In this document: positions 41,891 through 54,380 of the stretch, in pieces
How the letters are laid out: each line of letters starts with the position of its first letter
Position numbering within the stretch: position 1 is the first letter of the stretch
From: Arctopsyche grandis
Taxonomy: Eukaryota; Arthropoda; Insecta; Trichoptera; Hydropsychidae
Direction: 5' to 3'
Length of the DNA: 64,000 nt
Assembly (NCBI RefSeq): GCF_051622035.1
Contig: NC_135359.1
Span: 20,421,501-20,485,500 of the forward strand
Translations under genes and position numbers: made by a program
The notes under the pieces: generated by a model
What the model saw: only the letters and a program-made list of their open reading frames with translations
What the model was told of the DNA's origin: nothing
The model's database searches: none

Positions 41891-43667
41891 AAGGCACATA
41901 TATAACCTTTTTATTTTAAAATATGATGCTGGTCCGTGAGAATTACTGAAAAATATATGCTGGTCCGCCAACTGAAATAGTTTGAGTAGCACTGTTCAAT
42001 TCTGATGAAGCTTTGTATATATGAATGTTATTATAAAAGTTTGTATGTAATTCTTAAATATTTAAACAAAAATAATGTCAATTATCAAAAACCTTCAATG
42101 TCCAAATTATAAGATTTTTTATTTCAATATAGAAAATTTATGTAATCTTTAATAGGTAGTAAGTTTATATTTTTAAATGATTTTATTTGCCATTTTATTG
42201 AAATAACTTAATAATGTATTAATTTCAGCCTAACTATTATAGGTATTATATTATAGAAACTTATAAATAAAATAAGCTTCTATGTATGTATGTAGATTCC
42301 CTTGGAAAGCTTTTAGGTAAATTTTGGAATGACCTTTCTGTTTATAATACGCCATTACTTTGAATCTCAATTTGTTTCCGTTTTTTACCAAATTGTAAAA
42401 CTGTGTATGTAGTTTTATTCTTTTAATTTACTTTATGAATTTTAAAAAGAAATTTCAAAATTATATTTGAGTTTTTTTTAAATAATTTTCTTGCCCCGTT
42501 TCAATATGAAGGAATGATTGAAACCATGAAACATATGTACATATGTACAACGCACGTAAAAAAAGGGGACTAAGCCTCCTTGTTATGTGGTACGAAGCCT
42601 CAAAAAAGCCGCCCAAAAGGAAGTACTAATCATTTACCATATTGTTGTGTTGTTGTTCAGTTTAAAAATCACACAATGTATAAAATTAATTGATCTCACG
42701 TTAACACGAGAATTTTGAATAATGGTTCTTTTCCCATTGTGAACACAATACAATGAAAAATTGAATTTAAGCGCTTTAGTAAATTTTTAAAATAGATACG
42801 ATACACAATACGTTCAAAATGATTTAATGGAGGAAGATTTTCCACTGTCATGGAACAAGTTAATCAATTAGAGTCACACTCAAGTGAAATTGTCAGTTGT
42901 CCAGTTCCGTCAGTTACTATTATCTAATTAATGCACCGAATGTAATTGCATTGCACTGCGTTACAACATGTACATATACGTTTATTTCTGTGTCTAGAAG
43001 TATTTTCACTTAAAGTTCAAACGTTCACTTAACTCTTAAGCGCATAATCTCATTACCGCCGCCAAGCCAGTTTAACCCTTTAACCCGCAGTTTAAATATT
43101 TATTTATTTACGTTTCGTATATTGCGCATGCACGCAGTGTAACCTGGAAAGTACCCAAATACTCTGTTTATAATAATGACATTGGAGAATGTCGCCGAAC
43201 AAGTGCTAACTGAATTTTTGATCCGATACAATATTGGAAAAGTGTCTTTACACGGTCCAGGTATGTAAGTCTCCGGGGAAAATCAAACTTTCCCTTTCAA
43301 AACAAACTACCAAAGTTCCGAACTGTATACGTGAAATTTGCGCTTATATTTGCGAATGAAAGGAATTTTTATTTATTTTTTTAGCAAGCAAGAAATGAGA
43401 ATTTTATTGATTTTTATTTGGAAACAGCTCTCCATGGAAACCACCAAACAATTTTGCGAATTATCTTCGTTCGTCAAAAGAATGTGTAAGTACATGTTTT
43501 TGTATTTGACTACGAGATATAATAGATTCAAGATTGGACTTCATGGAAAGCGGATTAGCTGGGATAATTCGAGTCTTTATATACGTAAGTAAACAAATTC
43601 AGACGATCATACGATGAAGCTACGAAGATAATGTACATAAATATATACATATACATATTTTTATATA

Positions 43668-43670
<3 letters not shown>

Positions 43671-43734
<64 letters not shown>
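43671..43734. repeat. (TA)n microsatellite
   Basis: About 30 TA units with flanking interrupted TA. Confidence 0.9.
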
Positions 43735-43740
<6 letters not shown>

Positions 43741-44865
43741 CTGAATATGCAGGTAAATTTAATGGGTTTCAATATACATATGTATATAAATAAGTTCCAA
43801 TGATATATATAAATGTACATATATGTAGATGTATCTTAACGTAGTAACCTGCCTTGAATAGTGTTAAAGATTTCCATTTTCCTTACAAGAATGACACTTG
43901 CGATGATTATTTTTCGTAATGGCGGTATTGTTTCACACAGAACGAAAAGCAGTTGGAAGAATTCACCTGGCGCCTTATTGTCACTGATGATGAGGGTCGG
44001 ACAGGTGCGATAAACGGAAATATTCCATATCTGGTCTTAATTCCCTTCGGCCATTGTTTTTCCGACGGTCGGCCGTCCCGATGACGGATTTCCGTGAAAA
44101 TATCGCCGCCATATTGTTCCCAAATGCCGGAACAACTCGACTAAATTAAAACAACACGGTATATACATATGTTCACAATAAACTTCCGAGATTTAAATTG
44201 AAAGCTATCGTCGTATCAACACAAAAACAACAACATTAAAAGCACGTAGTTTTACAAGGACATCTGCCTCAGCTGTATAGTAATTGAGTTATGGACGCAA
44301 TGATGTCAGTTTTTTATGCGCATAAAAAATTTCAGTACTGAGTGGATTTCAGATAGCGTTTGGAACATGACGGCTATATTAAATATTATATAAAAAATAT
44401 TATATTAAATTTTTAAGATTGTCAGCGCTTCTCTTATCACCTACTGTAAGCAGAAATAAACAGTGCCGTGGAAATAATAATAAAAGTTGAACAGGATATC
44501 CCTTTACTACTTAACCGAAACTCGTGTTCCAAACTGTCGTGAAAGGGCTATTTTTGTTGGGCCAATTGACAAAAGTTCAAATTTATTTATAGTGTCGCTC
44601 GTATTATTCGACCGACCCACGCTATTTGTGTATTTAATGTCATTAAAACTTATAAACTTTGACCTTGGATGTTTACCTGTAAACTGTGAGCTTATTATTA
44701 GTGCAAATTTGTAATTTAATATACTATACAATAAACCAGTTACATTTGTGCTAAGATTTTTTAACGAATTGTCTCGAAATTCTTGCAAAATAAAATAAAA
44801 TGCAAAAATTATAAAAATACACCCGAAAGCAACTAATTTAAATTTTATTACATTACCAGCTTTTT

Positions 44866-44990
44866 TAACCGGCTTCGCTCAGTATTTGTTATATAAACAG
44901 CTTAAACACGGCGAATCTAATAGTAAATATTCATTTGTCTTTTTATTAAATTTATTTTAATTGAAAAAAATATACATATATCGAATCGTC
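44866..44990 (-). mobile_element. Degenerate Helitron copy
   Basis: On the minus strand it keeps 'ttaagctgtttatataacaa' and the hairpin actGAGCGAAGCCGG. The CTAG terminus has been lost. Confidence 0.55.
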
Positions 44991-45211
44991 ATCATAGAAA
45001 CTTTAATTTGTTTTCGATGTTACCAACCAACATTATGACTCTCTTGGCGTATCATTCATAGTACCAACTATGTGACGCGCTCATTCAATCTCGTCATTCA
45101 TTATTGTCTAACTTTTGCTCCATGTGCTCTATTTCCTGTCTCTCCTCGTTATACCAAGCATACAACATTTCATGCTTAGTTGAGTGCTTTACTATTAAAA
45201 AAATACTATTA

Positions 45212-45422
45212 TCTAATATATAATTTCGAATGAGACTTAGTATGTATGCATGTTTGTTTGGGTCGTAGATTCCTTGACGTTTAATGTAATAAAAAAACAA
45301 ATTAAATAAATTTAAATAAAATAAAACTGTTCAAATGAATTTAATAAAATGTTTTTATTATATTGGCCACGTTTAAGCGGTTTATATTACAAATACCGAG
45401 GGAAGCCGGGTAAAAACACTAG
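45212..45422 (+). mobile_element. Non-autonomous Helitron, first unit of a dimer
   Basis: Starts TCTAATATATAATTTCGAA after a host A, ends hairpin ACCGAGgGAAGCCGGGT then AAAAACACTAG. The next unit follows with no spacer. Confidence 0.8.
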
Positions 45423-45640
45423 TCTAATATATAATTTCGAAAGAGACTTTGTATGTATGTATGTTTGTTTGATTCGTAAAATCCGTGATGTTCAATTTTT
45501 TAAAAAACAAATGCATATTCAAATAAATTTAAATAAAACATAACTTTTCAAATAAATTTAATAAAATGTTTACTATTAGATTGGCCATGTTTAAGCGGTT
45601 TATATTACAAATACCGAGCGAAGCCGGGTAAAAACACTAG
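45423..45640 (+). mobile_element. Non-autonomous Helitron, second unit of a dimer
   Basis: Starts TCTAATATATAATTTCGAA and ends ACCGAGCGAAGCCGGGTAA...CACTAG before a host T. The hairpin pairs CCG(A)GC with GCCGG around a GAA loop. The two units differ by several substitutions and small indels. Confidence 0.82.
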
Positions 45641-47182
45641 TATAACTATAATTTAAATGTATTTTTTTTATATATTTGGAGCGTACTTCACTTATTTATC
45701 GTCCTCCATGTTATGCTCCTAGTTATATATGTATATATTAATGTCTGACCGTAAAAGTAGAAAATATATGTTAAACTAAATAAATGAATTAAAAGGGCGC
45801 TACAAAAATTTTAATTAATAATGACCATCATAGTCAAAAAGAAAAATTAACGTTCCATCATAGACATTTTGTTTGTGTAATGCATATGTACATACGAGTA
45901 CGTGATGTTTGTGATGTGTCGGGAATTGCCATTTATAATGGAAAATAATCAATGTTGAAACTCGCCATTGGAAAATTTTCTTCGAAATAAAGCACCGGTG
46001 AGTTTCTTTCATCGTTTCATGGCTTTTAATTAATGTAGTATAGGTATAAAATATCTGATATAATAGGCACAGTGGGCCCCTATTGTGTTCAAAGGTCAAC
46101 GTTAATCGTTCATTGTCGATTCAATCTGCAGACGATCCCGCCTTTGGAGTCGACAATCTTCTTTTGATTATTCAACGCTCGTAATTCGCAGACGTCGTCA
46201 ACCTTTTATCGATATTTTTTCATCGGACTCAAATGGAGCGAGTTATAAACGAAGAACGTGCTAAACGGATCGAGATAGGAAATATGGAAAGACTTTTTGT
46301 GCAAAAATATACTGATGCTTTTTAAATACATTAATGTTTTTAATAAATTTGAAACCAATCTGAAAGTTGCATTTTGAGCATACATATGTGAAACTCAAAT
46401 AGAATGTATCCTCCATATTTTTAACGTTTGTAATTTGGATCTACATTATCATATTTGTATACAATAATTTGGTGGAAGCATTTTTGATTTTCAATTAAAT
46501 CGGCAGGATAATTAAAATCCATTTAACTAAGGCAACAATTTAAATGGTCAGTTTTTTTCAATAATTGTTCAGTAACTTTAACGAAAATTTTGTGAAAATA
46601 CATACATAGTTTACTACATTCAGGTCTCTTTTTATATGGATCTTTTTTATTTGGTATTAAAGTTATGTGGTATATATTTAATGAAAATTCCCAAAAAATA
46701 ACAGTGGGGAGGAAGGTAAGCCCAACCAGCCTTGTTTTGTGAAAACTCAAGCCGCGGCTAGTATAATAAAATGCGGCTCAAACCAGGCGAGATTGGGCGT
46801 TCCTGAACGATATTCCCCCTCTTTTCCAATCGCTAATGACCAGCATATTGGATCGCATCTCTAGTTTTTCTTAAAAATTATGGCTCACATCCCTCTTTTA
46901 ATTTTTCCTTTTTAAAGTATTTTTTATGCGGTATTCCGTGGAACGCATCTATCGCATAAAAAGAGACTTAAGTTTATATGTATCAAAAATGAATGGTCAG
47001 TATGCCATATTGTTTTAAGTATATTTTGATAAACAGATAATAGTCAAGCAAAGCAGTCAGTTAGCGATAATATTACTTACTGATCATCTATGTATGTATT
47101 TACTGGCCAAATTAAACGAAGCTAATGACCAAATAAATACAGGTCATAAACCAATATTTTACTCATGGACTAGTCACTAGAC

Positions 47183-47428
47183 CCGGGGTTCCCAACCCCG
47201 CGCCCGCGGGTGCCATGGCGCCCAATCGACCGTTTTGTATGTGCCCGCCACTATTCGACCGCGACAGAATTTAATAAAATCAATATACAGATCTCGACTC
47301 ACTGATGAGCATCTTTATGATATACTATCTAAATATCCTTAGAAACAATAACTGCCACTCCCACGGCCCGCCGCCCTACCGATATTTTTAGAATGCGCTC
47401 TAGGGTACCAAAAGGTTGGGAACCCCGG
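47183..47428. mobile_element. hAT-type MITE (246 bp)
   Basis: Perfect 15-bp terminal inverted repeats CCGGGGTTCCCAACC and GGTTGGGAACCCCGG, flanked by the 8-bp target duplication CACTAGAC (47175-47182 and 47429-47436). The interior is GC-rich and non-coding. Confidence 0.93.
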
Positions 47429-48390
47429 CACTAGACGATAGCTATCAAATAAAAACTGATGACAATATCTGTTAAAATAATTTTAATATCCCAAATTAAA
47501 AATGAATAGAATTGAATTATATGAAAACTATCGGGTTTAGACACCTTCAAGCATATTTGAAAATTACCAAAAAGTGATTAATAAAATAGCATCAAAGATC
47601 AGGCTTAATTACCAGTCAAATTTAGGACTTCTCTCATTGATGAATGGTAAATCACAATAGCATTATTCACTGGCTTATATTTTAGGTCCAGTTTCTTTCG
47701 TTTGACCTATATTTCATATGTACATACATATGTATGTAAATATGAAATCTGAGGAAAAGTAAAACATTTGAAGATACCCTTGGAAAGTTTTGCGCAATTT
47801 TGCCGTAAATGGGCTATGCGGCGTGACCCGTACACGCACTTTTCTGAAAAGGTACAGGCAGTTAATCTCGGGGCTCGTGTTTAGACCCCAATTTGTGGAA
47901 GAATTTCGGTCTCCTCTGAGCGGACGTTTTAAGCGTTTTTACGTAATAATCGCTCGTGGCAGACGAACAAAAGAGTTTTTTCCAGATATACGCGGATTGA
48001 TGGGCTTTTACAAAATGGATTAACCGCTACAACGGAGATGATAATGGGAACAATAACGCCTGCCTCCTCCCATTACGTCTATCGGCTAAGAAGTTACTTG
48101 TTTACCGCTTGTCTTAGGAAAATAACATCGAAAATAAAAGTATTAAAGCTTATTGTTCGACAGCTTATAAATTTAACAATTCTAAATCTAATTGGGGTTG
48201 CATATAAATATGTTCATACAAAATATAATTATGTGCATATTATGCAGTAGTCAAACTATTATTTTTTTGCTATATATTATATTACACAATCGAATGAAAG
48301 AAAAGTGTTGAAATAAAATAAATTTTAATGCACATATGTACATTTGAAATTAATAAATTTAATTCACTTGTTTATTTTTATTCAATTTCA

Positions 48391-48816
48391 GTTTGCGAAT
48401 AACGGGCGAGCCTCACAGCGAGTATTATTGAGTATTTTGTTTGTGAATCTGTATTTCATTCGCAGCACCCGCGTATTTTGTTCTGATATGATAAATCATC
48501 ATTCACATCAGTTAATAGTGACAAAAAGTGCTACTTATGTATATTGTGATAAAAAGTGATAACAGTGCGTACGTTTAATGATAATTTGAATTATTTAATT
48601 GTGTTGAAAATTTTCATCGCGTGTGAAAACTAAATTCATTTGTTTTTTTATAAAGTGAATATTGATGTTAAGAATAATTAATATAATTTTAAATGGTACC
48701 AAAAATAAATGTCAGTGTTTGTGCAATCTCTATACATATTATACATATGTACATATATTGAAGAAGATGATTGGGAAAGGCGCTAAAGCTATTGCTAAGG
48801 AGACTGTATACAGCAG
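48391..48816 (+). other. Candidate 5' exon of an unseen plus-strand gene
   Basis: A strong acceptor (ttttattcaatttcAG) at about 48389-48390 and a donor (agcaG|GTGAAT) at 48817 bracket 426 nt. Near its end an ATG at 48767 opens MIGKGAKAIAKETVYS and leaves phase 2. It could be mostly 5'UTR with a short coding start, the rest lying beyond a large intron. No family is recognised, and TATGTA-type repeat lies inside it, so this is a weak call. Confidence 0.25.
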
Positions 48817-51800
48817 GTGAATATTCACGTTGTTTTATTTTATTATTTATTTATTTTTTTATTTAGTTTACACCAAGAAGGCCTAACAAGTAAACCCAAT
48901 GCGCCTTCCTGGCCAAAGACAATTATATAAACATATATGTAAACCATCCACATATACACAAATACTTACACGTTAAATATTGCTGTTCAACTTTATTTAA
49001 TTAATCTGTATATATATTAAAAAATATATACTTCTTTTAGATTTAATTTAACCCACGGAGATAAATCAATTAGAAGAATATTTTACTTATTTTAATAGAT
49101 TTGTACGTAAGCAATTTAAATCGCTTTTCAATTTTACTGTGACCTTACTACTTATATTTTGATTTTGGAAAATTTAAAGATGTGAATTGTTGGCGAAAAT
49201 GTACATATATATACATATGTATATGTACAAACATATGACATATGTACTACGGGTTTGGATTTCTCAGACTTTTTCAATTCCCGAGAAGTGGGACAGAGTT
49301 CGGGATCGTTCTGGGGATACCTGGGACATGTGATTTTTTATTGATATAAAATTATTAACTCACAAAATATTTAAGAAAAGTAAGCTATAAATATATATAT
49401 TAACTGGAAAAAATGCAATTATAAAAGAAAATTTATTTGAAAATAGATTCAAGATTACTAAAAATCTACTATATGATAATCCGAAAGCCTATTTTTAGAT
49501 TTGTCAAAAATATTTCCAGCAACGGAAAAAGCTTTTTCAGTTTATTTAATTCTTTAATTATCGTCAAACACACAAATGTCCCATCTTCATTAGAATCCAA
49601 AAGTTTTTCTTCCAATGTGGGATTGTCAATAGAAGAATGATATGTACACTCGTTTCATAATTGTATGTAAAAAAAATATGCATGAAATACTAATGTATAT
49701 GTATGTACATATGTACATAAATTTTCGCCTGCTGTGCATTTTTCCTTTTACATATATGTGCCTAATTATTCAATTTCTCTCAAATCTTTAATATTTTTTA
49801 AATTTTCATAAGTGGGAAAAAGGAGGGGGATTAGGCGAACTAATTGTTAACAAATTAATCTCAAGTTGAAATCACCTTATCAATGAGAAAAATTTTTGAA
49901 TATTCCAATAGGTACATGTTTATGGGTACATATGTATATAATTATGAAAGAGAATATATAATATATTATATTATACATATATCGTGATAAGAATAGCAAT
50001 GAAAATTAATAGTTTTTGTGATTTAAAAATTATAAATATTTTTTCTTAAAGATAAGCTATACAATTAAATCTTTTCTGACTGAGATATATGGAGGTTTTA
50101 AAACAATGAATTTATGTGGAAATAAAAAAAGAATACTCGTGTACGTATATAAGTAAGTATCATATGAATACCCATTGGGTGTAGGGTGAAATGCACCCTT
50201 TCGTGTTAAATGTAGCATAAAATGATTTTTAATTTATTTGAAAGGCTACGGCGCATATTGTAAAAATACTAGGAACGTTTAGGTATAAGGACTTTTTTCT
50301 GTATGTACAAGGGTTTAATGTCTTTCGAGGAAAATCCGTGAAATAGTAGAGGACAACCGTTAATAATTTACGTTTAATCCCCCTTTGTCTATTCCGCTCT
50401 GCCCGGCTCAGGGAAATCTATCGCAATGGCTCACAGAAAGAAAAGCGGTTTGTGGTCACGGTTCTTAAGCTGGGCCATTGTTACGGTCGACCATAACAAA
50501 TAATATCTTTCGTGCAAATTGACCTGGAAGTGGCGCAGACCAACGTTTACAGTCCATTTGATCGAAAAAACAACAGAGCAAAACTCCTACGAGTTATAAG
50601 TAAATTTTTCTGTTCGCACGTTTATCCTTGTTGACATTTCTCAAAGTCGGTCATGTCGTTTGAAAGTTTTCAGCATCTGGTCGGAGGCTGTCGACCCTGG
50701 AAGTTTTCACTTCTCGATTTTCCCGGAAGTCGTTGCAGCCCACGGACCGAGACGCGGAAATTAACGTTTCAAACGGCTCGAATCTAAATAGAAGGCACGA
50801 ATCCCTTTCAGAGTAAATAAAAATACCTTACAACGGCCGAAAAAAGTTGGACTCAAACGTTTAGGTATAGCAATCTATTAGAGCGTACATATATACAGAT
50901 GTATATGTATATTTACAGTGGGAAAAGAAAACAGAAACAGTCCTTTGATGAGCTGCTAAAAATATGTTAAAAATTTCAAAACGAAATGTTCTTAATTTTT
51001 TATTAATTATATTTATATAAAATTAATGTTTTGGTATGAAATTTTATGCAATCATGTTTAAATGTATCATAAATTTAAAAACTTTTATATATGTATGAGT
51101 TACTAAGTACCGGTAATAACTTTCAATCAAAATGAGTTCTTAGAAATTTGATTTTAAAAACCATGTCCTGGATCAATTTGGGCAATCAAAGTTTGATTTA
51201 ATTATAATAGGAAATTGCATTGCTTCTTATATTAAATAATACACGAATGGCATTCAATGTGTAAGCAAATGCATAAGCGTATTATGTGAAAAATTGTTCA
51301 ATAATAGAAATATATGGATTAAAAATAAAATTATACATTAACATCATGGAATCATTGTAATTTATTATGTATAAACATGTGTAGTAGTATCATATAAAAA
51401 TAATTTCATTCACATTTCCCTGAAAAATAAGCAAAATTCTACGAAAGTTCTTGCAAACACAATATTGTACTCAGATTTATGTGTTTTTGTCCTCATTTTT
51501 CCGTTAATAAAACCTTTTCTGCCGTCATATGTAGACGAAAAAAGTTCGACACAGAAACCACCTGAGGACTTTTATGCGATATAAAATATAGATCTACTTT
51601 GTGCTTTCTGAGCAGATTTTTATATCAAAAATTTCCGTGGGCGAACGATATAAAAAGTTTTGAAAACTTTTTGTTGGTAGACTCTTCGTATTCCACGACT
51701 CTTATACTTTGACGCCACCAGTTAGTTGTATAAGAACATTCTATGTAAAATCATTGAAAATTCTCCGAAAATATCCATAATCCATCGTACATTTTTTTCT

Positions 51801-54380
51801 AACCATTTGCATATTTCAAATTTTAATCATATCTATCGATCGCGGTACCCATCATTACCCATTGTAGTTGAAAGTTCGGTATAGTTTATAAAAACCTTTT
51901 ACGCCACTAAATGTCTTGTTTGTTTATTTTTCACTAAAATAACACTCCAGCCAGTTTCACTTTTCCGAGCATTTAAAATAATCAAAGTTGAACCTCTGAA
52001 CTATCGAAATACAATTTCGCACTCAAATTATATGTATATAAGCTTATTGTGATATTCTTAGTACTGTGGAGGTAGATATTTATTTTTGAGACTCCAATCA
52101 AAACAAACACGTCAAAATTTCCCCAAGGAATCCCCACTGTGAATATTCATCAAATTACCCATTTCACGAGGTCGTTCTGACAAATAGACAGTCTTAAGGC
52201 TAAAAAGGTCATTAATTTACGGTTCAAAATAGGCTTGAAAGGACTGTAATTTTGTATTTGGTTAGCCTTACACGTGGAATGAACGTTATAGTACGTGACA
52301 AAACAAATTAAATGTACATACATATGTATGTATGTATGTAGTACTATAATCAAATTATCAAAAGTATTAAAATCAAGTTTTTATAAACTTTGAAATTAAG
52401 TGTTGAATATAATTTAAATAAACATATGAATTGTATCTAGATATTGCAGTATTTCATAGTGGTTTTGTCATAACATTTTTAATACATTTGTAAATATATT
52501 TCAAAAATGAAATTCAAATCCTATATTTCCCATTGTCCATCGATATCTGTCACCGTTAATTAAAATGCATGCGTTGCCTAAAATTAAAAAATATGAACTG
52601 CTTGATGGATGAATGTTTTTATATCACTAAATATGTTTTTATATGCCGGCTAGCAAGTAATGTATATACATATGTATGTACATAAATGATATTCAATATA
52701 CGGATGTACGATAAACTATTATCAAAATAATAGAAATCATATTTTAGATAATATCGTTTAAAATAGAAATCTGTTCACTTTTCAAAACGAAGCGACGTTC
52801 CACAAATGGGTATTTTTTTAGGTTCATTCAAAAGCAACCCTTCAAATCGGGTCAATTTTATGTCATTGTCCGTTCAACGATTGGTCCCATCGATCACAAT
52901 CGGTTTTGAAACGTCACATTACGTTATACGCACATGATTTTATTACTATCGCAGCCGAAATTTTACGTGGAAATGGGAAATGGTGGAAAAGTGGAAATAG
53001 TGACAATGCACGATATCGCAGAGGAATAGACGTAATTTATGCGGTCACAAGAGTGTGTAAACCGTGAACTATCGATGTGCCTTCGGGCCAATATGTGCCT
53101 GACATGAAATAAATTTTGTTCTGGAATGCAATATCCAGATTTAGATTTGCGTCTGTTTGGTTTTGTAGGCAAAAAATGTGGGTTAAAGTTGGGTTGAAAT
53201 GATGCAACTTCCATTCAGGAATTTCATATCGTATGTCATTGAAATCTATCATACATAAAATAAATTTAATTTAAATTTGAAATACGTATGATATCTGTTT
53301 CGAGTATGAATTATATTTTATAGATATGTAGAATATTTCAAAGTGCCATTTTCGGAAGGAAATCGTTCAGCCATTATTATCTAACTGTCATTATTTCTCA
53401 TTAATGTTATATTTAGTTTAGTTATATATTATATTAATTGGATTTAGTTTACTTTTATACGTATGCACGTAGTTCATATGTATGTTACATGTGTAACAAT
53501 TCGCATGACGTCAAAGCAAAATAAAGAACCCGACTTGAGTAAACAGATGGTGTAAAATTTTTATCGGTTTTTATACGATTTTTTCTGTCAACGAACGTGA
53601 TGCATTCGTGATTTTCATCAAAAAATTTTATTATTGGTTTTTCCCTCAGCGAGAGAGAAATGAGAATAAAACAGCAGAAAACTACTCCCGGTGTGAATGA
53701 ATATGTTGTAAATTTATTTAAAACTGATTTTTTTAAATTAAATGATAGAGGATTATACCTACAATAATAAATTTAATTTATGTATTTATTTGAGATATAT
53801 TTTCAAATATGTTTAATGGGAGTATTAACATTTTATTTTAAGGTGAGCTTGAATTTTATTATGCAATGAAATTATATTAAATATGGCCCACCAAAATTTC
53901 GCTACATTCATTAAAATGTTTTTTTTTTCAACCAATAAGCAAAGGGTAGTTGCTTTTAAAATATATTTTTAGATACGAAAAAATATCTATTAATAAATTT
54001 TATATATAATACATACATATAATAAATAAGAATATTTTTCTTTTGAAATTGTGTAATAGAGGTTTTAGTCGAAAGGTAATACGAATTAGATTATCGAATG
54101 TCAATCCCAATTCAAACCGTATTTATTTTACCGTCAAGTTCACGTTTCAAGACGTTCTATCATCGATTTTTTCCACCCTTAATTCAATAATAGATCTTCC
54201 TCAAAGACGTTAAATCCGGACTAATGCTTCATTGAACAACTATTCAATTCGAGCAATAACGACGCCACTCAAATCTCAATGCTGCGCACTGAAAGGAGAG
54301 CCATCATAAATTAGAATTGAATAGAACATGTGACGTTGCTACGGCACCATCTGGTCATTCTCTATTTTTTTCATATATTT
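48817..54380. other. No gene recognised
   Basis: AT-rich with TACATATGTA-type repeats. A GC-elevated patch lies at about 50390-50780. Short open frames here have no recognisable content. Confidence 0.4.

Noticed and set aside
47790..48023. 77-residue plus-strand open frame in a GC-elevated patch
   Set aside because: No recognisable domain, no splice support, and the length is within chance for that base composition.
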